Source: Planctomycetota bacterium (GTDB lineage: Bacteria > Planctomycetota > UBA11346). Taken from it: DNA of 64,000 nucleotides. The notes beneath the pieces were generated by a model. The model was given only the letters and a program-made list of their open reading frames with translations. It ran no database searches and had not been told where the DNA came from. Where the stretch lies: positions 33,869 through 97,868 of the forward strand of contig JALHRW010000001.1 in assembly GCA_022841245.1 (NCBI GenBank). The letters run 5' to 3'. A program made the translations under genes and the position numbers. Of the stretch, positions 36,917-46,757 are shown in pieces; within the stretch, counting starts at the first letter, position 1, and each line of letters starts with the position of its first letter.

Positions 36917-38548
36917 ATGCGCTACCAACTCGTCCTCTTGCTCCTCATCCATATTGCGCTGGTCGCCGCAGAGCCGGTCGCCTGGGCGGTCGTCACCACC
37001 ACCGACCACGCTGGCGCCACCAGCGTCGCACTCATCGGGTTGAGCCAGGCCGGCTCCTCGGCACCAGAGATGAAAGAGTTGCAGACGGCGGCGGCCGAGG
37101 CCTACGGCACGGCGAAGCAAACGTGGGATCAACGGCGCAAGGCCTACGAGGCGGACAAGGCCAATGGCGGTAGGTCCTTCCGCAAGGTCGAGGCCGAGCC
37201 GTCCAAGCCAGTGGTCAAGATCTCGGGCGCGGTGCAGAAGGACAGGGCCAAGGCGGAGGAGCTGCTCGCCAGGCTGGAGCTGGAGCTGCTGGCGAAGAGC
37301 GATCCGGGCGCCGCACGGCGCAAACGGGTGATGACGGGGCAGCTGCTGCAGTACTTCACCATCGGCATTCAGGCGAGCCCGGAGTGGATCATCGAGACGC
37401 GGGAGAAGCATGGCGACCGCTGGGCCTGCCTGGCCGACTACAACTCGAACGTGGTGGCGACGCCGAACGACGTCGAGGGCAAGGACACATGGTTCTTCAA
37501 GTACGGCCATCTGCGCAAGAAGTTCGAAGGCTGCCGCACCGCCAAGGTGATCTGCTGGAACACCTGGTACGGTCTGGCCCAGGCTCCGCCGGCCAGCTAC
37601 AAGCCGACCCCGGCGGCGGCGACACCGGTGAACGCCAGGACCCAGAGCACGATGATCGCCTACTGGAGCATGGTGAAGAAGTTCCTCGAGATGGCCAAGG
37701 AGTTCGAGGACGTCGATTGCGTCATGCAGGTCGAGCCCGACGAGTGGGGGCACCTGCTGATCCCTGCTGGTTTCGATGTCGACAAGGAAGGGACGATCCT
37801 GGTCGGTGGCTCCGGCATGCCCGAGCTCAAGGGCATCCCCGACACGGTGAAGGGCTTCGCCCTTGCCTTCCGCATCCTGCGCAACCGCTACGCCCCGCAT
37901 GTCCTGCTGGCGGCCAACCCCAGCGCCTGGGATCGCAACCGCACGATGTCTGGCGAGAAGTGGGGCGAATATCTCAACGCCGCCGAGGTGAACCAGAAGA
38001 ACGGCTGGGATCTTTTCATCACACAGCTGCACGACTGGGACCGTGGCCAGGCGCGCAATGGCTCGGCCGCCAAATACCCACCCTACACCGAGGCCGACAC
38101 CGTCACCATGCACGGTTCGGTCGACAACTGGTGCGCATGGATCAAGCCGATCCACGACGCCACCGGGATGTGGTGCGTGGCTTGGCAGCTGTCGCAGGGC
38201 AATAGCACCTACGCGACCTGCGACGGCAGCGACGGTCACGCCATGGATGGCGTGACCGAACTGCTGCTTGAGAACTATCCGGCCAACCGCGTGGCCGCAC
38301 GGATGGCGGCGGCCGGTTGCTGCATGTGGATCTTTTCGCTCGGTGGCGACGGGGCCTGCGTCCTCGACGCCAAGAAGGATGGCATCACCAATCCCACGCC
38401 GCATGCCGGCAACAAGGGCAGGCAGAGCCTTTATCCCGATGATGACGGTGGCTACCTGCGCCTGATGGGCGGGGAATACTTCAAGAACCCGGTGCCGATC
38501 CTGGGCAAGCCGCTCAAGCAGAAGGGCAAGGCTGGTCCGCCGCCGTGA
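36917..38548 (+). CDS. secreted hypothetical protein, possibly TIM-barrel glycoside-hydrolase-like
   Basis: MRYQLVLLLLIHIALVAAEPVAWAVV; conserved-looking core '...VDCVMQVEPDEWGHLLIP...'; no family recognised with certainty. Confidence 0.6.
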   Translation: MRYQLVLLLLIHIALVAAEPVAWAVVTTTDHAGATSVALIGLSQAGSSAPEMKELQTAAAEAYGTAKQTWDQRRKAYEADKANGGRSFRKVEAEPSKPVVKISGAVQKDRAKAEELLARLELELLAKSDPGAARRKRVMTGQLLQYFTIGIQASPEWIIETREKHGDRWACLADYNSNVVATPNDVEGKDTWFFKYGHLRKKFEGCRTAKVICWNTWYGLAQAPPASYKPTPAAATPVNARTQSTMIAYWSMVKKFLEMAKEFEDVDCVMQVEPDEWGHLLIPAGFDVDKEGTILVGGSGMPELKGIPDTVKGFALAFRILRNRYAPHVLLAANPSAWDRNRTMSGEKWGEYLNAAEVNQKNGWDLFITQLHDWDRGQARNGSAAKYPPYTEADTVTMHGSVDNWCAWIKPIHDATGMWCVAWQLSQGNSTYATCDGSDGHAMDGVTELLLENYPANRVAARMAAAGCCMWIFSLGGDGACVLDAKKDGITNPTPHAGNKGRQSLYPDDDGGYLRLMGGEYFKNPVPILGKPLKQKGKAGPPP

Positions 38549-38769
38549 GCGGGGTTCTGCGTACCCGGTTGTAGAAGACCTCGATGTACTGGAAGATGGC
38601 TTGCTTGGCTTCAGCCCTCGGGCGGAACCGGCGCCGATAGACGAATGTGACCTTCAGCCTGGCCCAGAAACTCTCGCTGCAGGCGTTGGCGCCCGAGCAA
38701 GCGCCGCCGCTGATAGTCTTGACTGGCGTACTGACTGCAGCGATCGCTGGGGGATCCAGGCTCATAGGA
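38514..38769 (-). pseudogene. IS3-family transposase (OrfB) remnant
   Basis: 'NACSESFWARLKVTFVYRRRFRPRAEAKQAIFQYIEVFYNRVRR' plus, in another frame, 'SDRCSQYASQDYQRRR' (cf. HSDRGSQYAS); frameshift and internal deletion. Confidence 0.85.
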
Positions 38770-38859
38770 GATCTGCAGCTGCGCTGTCGAGGTGATCCGA
38801 GATCATTTGTAGGGTCCTACACAGGCCCCCGGTGTATGTGAGTGCAGCCATACTCGGCG

Positions 38860-41259
38860 TCAGTTGGCGACGCGGATGCGGGCTGCGGGATCGGCGGCCT
38901 GGACCGCGAGAATGGCGCAACCGGCCAGGGCGAGGATGCCGCCGGCCTCGACCGTGACGGTCTTCCCTGTGGTGCCGCTGGTGATGAAGCCGTAGCCCTG
39001 GCTCGTGGCGAGGGCGGCCCGGTAGTCGATCAGCGGCTTCTGCAGATCCGGCACCAGCATGACGCCGAAGGGCATTGCCAGGTCGAGAGTGGCGGCCGGG
39101 CGGATCAGGGCGCAGGCGTTGATGTTCCCCGCGGGTATCGCCGCCAGGGCGCGCTGGATCTCGGGCTGGGTGGTGAAGCCGCCGGCATGGTCGAAACTCA
39201 CGATCCCGCCCGGATGGGTGGTGGCGACGAAGTGGCCGCCATGCCAGCCCAGAGTGAACGCGACCGGACCGGCCAGCAGCGAGGCCGAGCCGTCGGCAGC
39301 GCGGGGCAGGCCGCTGGCGATGATGACCGCCTCGGCGTCGGCCGGGGCGAGGTCGACCTCGATGGTCAGGCTGGGAATCGGCATGCCCGGTTCGATCCAG
39401 GCGAGCATCACCCCGTCGGCCTTGTCGAGGAGCAGGCCGGTGGCAGTCATGGCGGCCTGCGCCTCGACAGGCAGCCTGCCGCCGTGCTGGGCCTCGAGCC
39501 CGCTACCGATCGTGGTGAGCAGGCTGCGATAGTAGCCGGTGGCGCCGGTGTTACCGGGAGCGATCGCCATCGCGGCGGCGATGATCGCCGCCGCCGGGAC
39601 GCGGGCGAAGCACCCGCGGTCGAGGCCGGGGCCGGCCGGCGCATCGCGGCCAGTCTCGACCGTGGAGGTGAAGCGGAGGCCGTCAGCGCCGATCAGCAGG
39701 CTGCCGGTGGCGGTGCGCATCGGGGCGAGGCCGGGGCGGCCCGGGTCAAGGTAGGTGGCGAACTCCAGTTCGGAGGCCGGCATCGCGGCCTTGCGTGCCA
39801 GGGCGGTGATCACCGCTGGCACGGCGGTTGCAGTTGCTGGGGCGGTGATGGCGATGTGATCACCGGCGATGGCGATCCGTCCATCGCCGGCCACCGTGGT
39901 GAAGGTCCAGGCTCCGGGGCCGGCAGGTTTGGTGCCGAAGGGAGCCTGCTGGCCATCCAAGGTCGCGCGCAGACGCGCCAGGAGTGGGGACTCCGCGGCG
40001 GTGCCGGTGATCATGCCGGCGAACGTGGCCAACGTGGTGCCTGCTTGCGGCTTCTGTCGCGCCGTATCGGCGAGGACGCGGCGGACCTCGACCAGGGCGC
40101 GCTCCTGCTGTTCGGCCGGGGTCAGCGCCGTCATCTCCTGCTGCAGCCGGTAGGTGCGGACGCGTTCGGCGTCGGGCAGCAGCGAATCCTGATCGATCAC
40201 GAAGGAGGCCTCGCGCAGCGAGGCGAGGGCGTCGAGCCACGCCGTCTGTCCGGCTGGCAGCAGGGCCATCTCGGGCTGGGTGCGTAGGCGTTCGACGGTG
40301 CGGGCGCCATCGTTGGCGCGCAGGATGATCCAGCTCCGGGCATGCTCGGGATCGAGGTCGCGGATCGGATCGCCGGTGGCCTTCCACACCGGCTTCGGCG
40401 CCGGCACGAGGCTCGGCGGCTTCGCGGCCGTGGGTGACGCGGCGGGTTCAGCGGAGGGAAGGAACTGCCAGGCGGCGCCTCCGACGAGGAGGAGGCCGGC
40501 GGCGGCAATGGCGATACGGGTCATAGGGGACGTTCTCGGTTTCGACCAGCGGACGACACGATCGGAAGGCGCGGTGGTCGATCCCGCTCCTCCGCCGGCA
40601 TGAACCAGATCACGCAGATGGACCAGTACCGCCGCCGGTACGGCAGCCTGCGCCTCGGACGCCAGGACGGCGGCCAGGGCGACGCTGCTCAGCGCCACGC
40701 CGCGCTTGGCCAAGAGCGTCCGCAGGCGCTCCAGGCCGCGCTCGATGCGGTAGCGCACCGTGCTCAGTCCGCTCCCGGTCAGCCGCGAGACCTCCGCCAG
40801 GGTATGTCCGGCGAGGTGGTGCAGCATGACAACGTCCCGTTCCCGCTTCGGCAGTTCGGCCAGGCAGGCGTCAAGGTGGTCCTGGATTCCTGGCATGGCC
40901 GGCTCCTCGGCGCGGGGTTCGGGGGGGGGCACGGACGATTCGGCGATGCGGCGACGCTGCCGGTCACGCCAGGCGTTGCGGACGACGTTGCCCGCCACCG
41001 TCATCAGCCAGGCCGCGAAGACCGGGCTGGCGGCTGCCTGCTCGCGCTTCTGCGCGAGGACCAGGAAGACCGCCTGGGTGGCGTCATCGGCATCCGTCTC
41101 GCCAAGCGAACGACGGCAGCGACTGAAGACCAGGGGCGCGAAGCGGACCACGATGGCATCGTAGGCCCGCTCATCCCCCGCCGCCCAGGCCAGGGCCAGA
41201 TCGGCATCGGTCGTTTCAGCGTGCATGGTTTCCATCTGCGAGGACTCCTGCATCATCAT
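38860..41259 (-). CDS. ECF RNA polymerase sigma factor fused to TM helix and large C-terminal region
   Basis: Sigma-70 region 2 'ALAWAAGDERAYDAIVVRFAPLVFSRCRRSLGETDADDATQAVFLVLAQKR', region 4 'LPKRERDVVMLHHLAGHTLAEVSRLTGSGLSTVRYRIERGLERLR'; TM 'MTRIAIAAAGLLLVGGAAWQFL'. Start may be an internal Met. Confidence 0.85.
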   Translation of the reverse strand: MMMQESSQMETMHAETTDADLALAWAAGDERAYDAIVVRFAPLVFSRCRRSLGETDADDATQAVFLVLAQKREQAAASPVFAAWLMTVAGNVVRNAWRDRQRRRIAESSVPPPEPRAEEPAMPGIQDHLDACLAELPKRERDVVMLHHLAGHTLAEVSRLTGSGLSTVRYRIERGLERLRTLLAKRGVALSSVALAAVLASEAQAAVPAAVLVHLRDLVHAGGGAGSTTAPSDRVVRWSKPRTSPMTRIAIAAAGLLLVGGAAWQFLPSAEPAASPTAAKPPSLVPAPKPVWKATGDPIRDLDPEHARSWIILRANDGARTVERLRTQPEMALLPAGQTAWLDALASLREASFVIDQDSLLPDAERVRTYRLQQEMTALTPAEQQERALVEVRRVLADTARQKPQAGTTLATFAGMITGTAAESPLLARLRATLDGQQAPFGTKPAGPGAWTFTTVAGDGRIAIAGDHIAITAPATATAVPAVITALARKAAMPASELEFATYLDPGRPGLAPMRTATGSLLIGADGLRFTSTVETGRDAPAGPGLDRGCFARVPAAAIIAAAMAIAPGNTGATGYYRSLLTTIGSGLEAQHGGRLPVEAQAAMTATGLLLDKADGVMLAWIEPGMPIPSLTIEVDLAPADAEAVIIASGLPRAADGSASLLAGPVAFTLGWHGGHFVATTHPGGIVSFDHAGGFTTQPEIQRALAAIPAGNINACALIRPAATLDLAMPFGVMLVPDLQKPLIDYRAALATSQGYGFITSGTTGKTVTVEAGGILALAGCAILAVQAADPAARIRVAN

Positions 41260-41310
41260 GTGTCCGCTCGGTGGGAGGGTACAAAAGAACTTCCAGGCCG
41301 CTGCCGCCGG

Positions 41311-42921
41311 TCACCGGGGCAGCGCGTTCGCCTTGCCGCCGGATTCGGCAGCCTGCAGGCGCCGGCGATAGGACTCTGGCACCGTCTTGCCGGCCCAGCC
41401 GATCGCCTTCTTCCATGTCGCCGCCGCGTCGGCCAGGCGACCCTGACGATAGTAGATGCAGGCCAGGGCATCCGCCATCGGGTGGGCCACCGAGGGGTTG
41501 GCCAGCAGATCACGGCGCTGGAGGCCGGTCTCCAGGGCGGCGGCCAGATCGCCGGCCTGCTCAAGCTCGGCTGCGGACGGGGCGGCCACGCGGCCGACCA
41601 GGGCGATGGCGAGATCCCGGCTGACCGAGATCCGCGGGGCCTCCTCCAGCTTCGTCGCCGGAGCTCCGGCGAGGAAGGCCAGATAGAGATGCCGCTGCGC
41701 GAAGTACGCCTGCGCCAGATCGGCCGGCTTCCCCTGCTTCGGCAGGGATTGGATGGCGATGCCGAAAACCGCCCGGTCGGCCAGGCTGGAGTCGCGGATC
41801 CAGGCGGACAGCGCGTCTATCCGCCCTTTCTCTGCCTCGGCATAGGCGGCAGCGAAGGCGGGGTCTTTCTTGGCCAGGTTCTGCAACGCCGTGCGGGGGT
41901 CGCTTGCCGCCTGCATCATCGCTGTCGGATCGAGACCCAATCCCGCCGGCACCGGGACCTCACTGGGGCGTTCGCCGTCGACCTGCCGTCCATCCACAGC
42001 GATGCGGACGATCCGGCCTTTGGCTGCCTGGGCGAGCGGAGGCAAGCCGGCGCGCTGACGGGCCTTGTCGACCGCGGCCAGGTCCACGGGCACCGGGACG
42101 ATCATCTCCATGCTGGCGGGAGTCTGCTGCGGCCGGATCTGGCTCTGGCTGCCGTAGGGCAGCGGATCGCCGAGGATCTGGGCGCAGGCATCGATGATGG
42201 CCACCGCTTCGCCCTCGGGGAACCTGCCCTTGACGAGTTCCGCCTGGACGCCGGCGCGGATGGTGTTCATCAGGCGGAAGTCCCACAAGCCCGGTGTCAG
42301 CGCCGCCAGGTCGGCGGCCACGTGTGGCCCTGAGGCGACCGCGATCCAGCCCTCCTTCTGCAGCGTCTCGCGCAGCCAGCGCCGTATCTCGGTCAGCTGC
42401 AGTTGGACGGCCTTGGCCTCCGGCAGGTCGGCGTGGTTCCCTGAGAAGCCCGGCGCCATGACTTTGGCATTGTAGGCCTCGTTCAATCGCTGTAGTTCGC
42501 TGGCCTGGCGGTGCAGTTCCTCGGCACGAGCGGTGCGAGCCGGGTCGTCTGCGGTGGTTGCAGGCAGACGGTAGGGCTGCCAGCCGGTCGCTGGCGGCGG
42601 GGTGGCGATGCGGACGAATCGGGTCGTGGTGCCATTGGCGAGGGACACCCGGAGCGCGTCCTTCTCCCGTTTCATGTAAGACAGGCCCGGGACGCCCCAC
42701 AGGTACTGGGTCAAGACCCCGTCCTTCCCGGCGACCACGCGCATCGCCCAGCGGTACTCCCCGCTCTCGTCCTGGGCCACGGCATGGCTGGCATCCAGGG
42801 TCAGGAACAGCGATTCACCCGACCCCTCGGAGCGGTAAGTCTCGATCGAGGGGTCTTCGCCACTGATCAGGGCGGCCACCAAGAGCAAGGCCAGGGTGAA
42901 GCGGGCGTATGGGCTGGGCAT
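41311..42921 (-). CDS. secreted hypothetical protein
   Basis: Start set at MPSPYARFTLALLLVAALISGEDPSIETYRS within ORF 41311..43128. Confidence 0.6.
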   Translation of the reverse strand: MPSPYARFTLALLLVAALISGEDPSIETYRSEGSGESLFLTLDASHAVAQDESGEYRWAMRVVAGKDGVLTQYLWGVPGLSYMKREKDALRVSLANGTTTRFVRIATPPPATGWQPYRLPATTADDPARTARAEELHRQASELQRLNEAYNAKVMAPGFSGNHADLPEAKAVQLQLTEIRRWLRETLQKEGWIAVASGPHVAADLAALTPGLWDFRLMNTIRAGVQAELVKGRFPEGEAVAIIDACAQILGDPLPYGSQSQIRPQQTPASMEMIVPVPVDLAAVDKARQRAGLPPLAQAAKGRIVRIAVDGRQVDGERPSEVPVPAGLGLDPTAMMQAASDPRTALQNLAKKDPAFAAAYAEAEKGRIDALSAWIRDSSLADRAVFGIAIQSLPKQGKPADLAQAYFAQRHLYLAFLAGAPATKLEEAPRISVSRDLAIALVGRVAAPSAAELEQAGDLAAALETGLQRRDLLANPSVAHPMADALACIYYRQGRLADAAATWKKAIGWAGKTVPESYRRRLQAAESGGKANALPR

Positions 42922-43078
42922 GGCAGGTACTCCTCTACCCCTTTGTCCGCTGCGGGAGGAAGTGCCAAAATAAATCGGTAACCACTGTCGGAGTCGGCAA
43001 AAGCAACCTTCAGCCGGCATCATCCAGCACCCAGGCTGGGGATGCACCAGCGCTCTCGCCGGTTGGGGCCATGCGTTG

Positions 43079-43105
43079 GCTCTTGGCGCTCTTGGCGCTC
43101 TTGGC
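43079..43105. repeat. 3 tandem copies of GCTCTTGGC
   Basis: Exact 9-bp x3, followed by degenerate GCCTTGGCG. Confidence 0.9.
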
Positions 43106-43403
43106 GCCTTGGCGGCTCTCAAATGCATTGCGCTGCTTCCGCCCGTGCCGGCGTTGCCGTGTGCGTTTCTTCGGCACGGGGTGTAGCAGCGGGGGGTTGG
43201 GCGTAGCCCGTCAACGCGCGGGCATGACCGGTAGAACAGCGACGTCGGGGATCTGGTTCAGGCGGCAGTTCCGTTGCAGATGGTGACGGCGGAGGCGTTG
43301 CCGGTTCTGGAGACGCCCTGACGCGTGGTCGCCACCCAGCAGTGGCGGGCGCCATCCCAGCTGCCGGCGGTGACGATCTGATGGGCGTGGGGATGCCAGC
43401 GGA

Positions 43404-43478
43404 GAGCAGGCGCCGCCGCTGATAGTCGTGACTGGCGTACTGACTGCAGCGATCGCTGGGGGATCCAGGCTCATAGGA
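43404..43478 (-). pseudogene. IS3-family transposase remnant, 75-bp direct copy of 38695-38769
   Basis: 75 bp ungapped with 2 mismatches by eye; frame gives 'SDRCSQYASHDYQRRR'. Confidence 0.85.
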
Positions 43479-43573
43479 TATGCACCTCTGCACAAACCCA
43501 CCGAGTGGCTCTGGGCCAACCTCATGTGGAGGACTACGCCCGGGACCGCGGTAGCTTCTGACCCAAGATCGGG

Positions 43574-46417
43574 TCACGGTCCGCCCTGCCGCAACGTGCC
43601 ACCGAGCAACTGATGCATGAATACCGACTCCTCTGCAAAGATCGGATCATCGCGGAACCGCCTGGCCGTCATGCGAGCGGCGGCCAGGGCGTGGTTCGGA
43701 GCGCCGACGACCGCTGCCTCCCAGGCGATTGAGAACCATTTTGGTTTGTAGTCGACCTCGTCGGCCCAGATATTCAGCACCGTGATCCATTGTGTATCGC
43801 TGCACAATGGCGACAGCCGGCCGATCATCTGCGCCGATGCGTCGCGCAGTGGCTTGTCGTTCTGGATTCTGACGTAGCACAGCCTCTCGCGAAGGACGCG
43901 GTTATCAGCATTGGCGAGGGCGGTAGCGAGGACCGCGAAGTGCTCGTACAGGTCTGTCTGCCGGCCACCAAGGCCGAATCCGATGCAGGCGGCCCGAGCC
44001 TTGCTGGTGCCGCAGGCGGCGGCAGCGACCGCGGCCTTATCGGTCCATGCAGGATCCAGATGCTCTTCGATATAGCCACTCGTATCGCTCCAGCCGGACA
44101 CTTGCTCGTCGTGATCTTTGCGGATGCACCTGAAGGTCTCTGTCATCCACCAGGCTGGGCACATGCGTATCCAAGGCAGGTCGGCCTCCCGCGACTGGGT
44201 GGAGGCAGCAAAATTGCGCGCGAGATGGTCGCGCTTGCCATCGGCCGGCATAGGAGCGGCAGCGACCGCGACGGCGAGGGCATCCTTTCCGATGTCGAGG
44301 GCATGGATGCGGGCGGCGAAGCTGTAGGTGTCGAGGGTCATATCCATGGTTTCGGCGTCGAGGAAGGCGAGTCTGGCCAGCCAGGCGTCGACGATCTGCC
44401 GACTCTTGACCAGCAGTGGATCCCTGGCCGTCTCTGGACTGGCTTTTTCCAGATGGGCGATGAGGCAGTCGACGAAGCTGCGGACCAGGCCGCGGATTGG
44501 AGCTAGGCTACTACTGCCAGTCCAGGCCTGGCGGTCGAAATTCGGCTGCGATGCCAAATGGATCAGGCGACTAACCAGTGTTGCCAGGGGATTGAAGGCG
44601 GTGGTGACCAGCACCGTGCGGGCACCCTCCTGGTCACCAGCTTGAAGCATGCCCATGGAGATGCGGATGCCGATCTGGGGGACTCCGTCGCCCAATCCTG
44701 GAGCCGCCCTCTTCAGGGTGGCGGCGGCCTCCGTGAGCGCGGCCTGTGCTTCCTTCGGCTTGCCGTCACGGAGCAGCACCGTGGCGAGAAGCAACTGCTC
44801 CTGGATACGGGAGACGGGTTCGTTGTTCTCCTGGATGACTTCACGAAACTGCTTGGCGGCTGCCGCCAGTTGCCCGGTGCGAAGGTAGAGCCCGGCTCGT
44901 TCGGTGAGATTGGCAGGATCGCGGTCACCTGTATCAATCAGCTTGCCCATCTGGGCGATCGCATGGCCATAGGTGTGGTACTGCCAGTCGCGCTGCACGT
45001 CGATCATCGTCCGGGCATATTCGCGCTCGGTGAAGATGCGCCAGCCGAGGCCGAAGCGACCGCGGGTGTTTTCTCCAGAAAATCGCAGGAGCAGGCCAAA
45101 GTTATTGGGATTGAACGGCTTGGTGGGATCAAAGTGAGCCTGGGCGGCGCGCAGGGCGTCACGCACATCGGGACGGGCAAAAGCGAGGGTCGGCCCCGTC
45201 TGCATCACGTCGATCACCCAATCTTCGCCATCCTTGCTGGCGACGGCGAAGGCGGTGTGCGAGGGAAGAAGCAGCAGATGTCCGAAGCGGTTCTGCCTCT
45301 CGGCAATAGACTGATAGAGTTCAGCGAGGTCGTCGCAGTCGCCCCGGAACTGGCCGCAGGTGGTGGTTCCCAGGGTTTGGACAGCCGTCTGGTGGATCTC
45401 GCCCCTCACGTCGGGGGTGCCGAACACCAGTGGGAAGCGCGGATCGGGGCTATCGTAGACGTAGCTGAAGCAGTACTGCCCGATGAGGTCGAGGAGCTGC
45501 GTGTCTGACAGTGTCCGTGCCGCCTCGGTCAGGAAGCGCTCTGCCTCCATCGGAGTGTCGTTGTGCGGTGGTACCACCGAGCCCTTGAGCGTCGCCAGGC
45601 GCAGGAGATCACCCTCAGGGGTGCACAGGACGAGGTGGGGCGGGAACAAACCCTTGGCCATGTCGCGCTCCTCCGGCTCCCGCACCACTTGCCGCCAGGC
45701 GAACGGGTCGCTGGCCAACTTGTTGTCTTTGGCGCTCCAACGCGCCACGCAGGCGGTGCCGGTGAATAGGGCGGCAGCTTCGGCCTTGCCGGCGTCGGTT
45801 ACGGGGTCGGCGTTGGCCGGCAGCTCGACCACCAGGGCCAAGCTTGGCATCATCCGCGTGAAGTGCGGAGTCGGGTGTGGGACTGCGTAGGCGATGCGCG
45901 TTCCGCCAAGGCACCATGCACCGATCCCGAAGGCGTCGCGACGCTCCTCCAGGCGCGCGCCTTGCGGGCCGGCGAAGGCGGCGGTGGTGCGCAACCGGCA
46001 AGCCTCGGCAACCGCCTGCTCGATTTCGCTGGATTCGGCCCCCAGCCGGCGCAGCGCGCCACCGCGCACGGCGCGTCGGGCGAAGACCGGATCGAGCGCA
46101 TCCGGGTGTTCGCCCTTCGTCGAGGCGGCCAGGGTCTTCACCAATTGCGCCACCGCCTTCTGCGCCTCGGCATTCGGCCCATCCTTGGCTGACTGGAGGG
46201 CGGCGAGGAAGCGCCCTCCGGCGGCCTCGATCCGGGTGGGATCGGCGGACCGGTCGGGCGCTGTCACCGCCAGATCGCGCCATGCCCCTGCCGGCAGCGC
46301 CAGGGCGGCGATTAGTGGTGAACGGGCAGCCAGGGCGGCGGCATCAAGGTCAGCAGGAGCGGTTTCGCTGGCGGCGAGGCGGCCGAGCAGCATGCAGAGA
46401 GCGTAGGTCCGGATCAT
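43574..46417 (-). CDS. secreted protein with transglutaminase-like domain and TPR-like repeats
   Basis: Start at MIRTYALCMLLGRLAASETA; 'TTTCGQFRGDCDDLAELYQSIAERQNRFGHLLLLPSHTAFAVASKDGEDWVIDVMQ' with spaced Cys/His/Asp; TPR-like 'ERAGLYLRTGQLAAAAKQFREVIQ'. Confidence 0.6.
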   Translation of the reverse strand: MIRTYALCMLLGRLAASETAPADLDAAALAARSPLIAALALPAGAWRDLAVTAPDRSADPTRIEAAGGRFLAALQSAKDGPNAEAQKAVAQLVKTLAASTKGEHPDALDPVFARRAVRGGALRRLGAESSEIEQAVAEACRLRTTAAFAGPQGARLEERRDAFGIGAWCLGGTRIAYAVPHPTPHFTRMMPSLALVVELPANADPVTDAGKAEAAALFTGTACVARWSAKDNKLASDPFAWRQVVREPEERDMAKGLFPPHLVLCTPEGDLLRLATLKGSVVPPHNDTPMEAERFLTEAARTLSDTQLLDLIGQYCFSYVYDSPDPRFPLVFGTPDVRGEIHQTAVQTLGTTTCGQFRGDCDDLAELYQSIAERQNRFGHLLLLPSHTAFAVASKDGEDWVIDVMQTGPTLAFARPDVRDALRAAQAHFDPTKPFNPNNFGLLLRFSGENTRGRFGLGWRIFTEREYARTMIDVQRDWQYHTYGHAIAQMGKLIDTGDRDPANLTERAGLYLRTGQLAAAAKQFREVIQENNEPVSRIQEQLLLATVLLRDGKPKEAQAALTEAAATLKRAAPGLGDGVPQIGIRISMGMLQAGDQEGARTVLVTTAFNPLATLVSRLIHLASQPNFDRQAWTGSSSLAPIRGLVRSFVDCLIAHLEKASPETARDPLLVKSRQIVDAWLARLAFLDAETMDMTLDTYSFAARIHALDIGKDALAVAVAAAPMPADGKRDHLARNFAASTQSREADLPWIRMCPAWWMTETFRCIRKDHDEQVSGWSDTSGYIEEHLDPAWTDKAAVAAAACGTSKARAACIGFGLGGRQTDLYEHFAVLATALANADNRVLRERLCYVRIQNDKPLRDASAQMIGRLSPLCSDTQWITVLNIWADEVDYKPKWFSIAWEAAVVGAPNHALAAARMTARRFRDDPIFAEESVFMHQLLGGTLRQGGP

Positions 46418-46529
46418 CGTGGCACGATGGGGATGCTCCCACGGCCGGACAACCTGTATCCGCAGGCCTGTGTCCACATCGTGAATTCTGGCTGTTCAAT
46501 TCGTTGCCGCACATCGCCCAAGTTGACTT

Positions 46530-46548
46530 GGCGCCCGCGTCGGGCGCC
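46530..46548. other. perfect GC hairpin GGCGCCCG-CGT-CGGGCGCC
   Basis: 8-bp stem, 3-nt loop, between the transglutaminase-like gene and the phage module; no adjacent T-run. Confidence 0.5.
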
Positions 46549-46757
46549 CATGTCCAGCGACTTTTTGTTGCGAGCAATCAGGGGCCAAGCTGCCAGCGTT
46601 TCGTCGATTCCTGGCACTGCGGATCGTGCATCAAGCCGCACACGAACCGAAAGCTGAATTCACAAAGCAAGGCGGTTCGGATACACAAGTACTGAACGGC
46701 AGGTCCACCAAGCGAGACAAGTGCCCCTTTTGATCAAAATGTGGCAATTTTGACTAA

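Noticed and set aside
43086-43575. ORF 43119..43577 (-) as an intact gene
   Set aside because: Composite of IS3 relic and low-complexity sequence in mixed frames.
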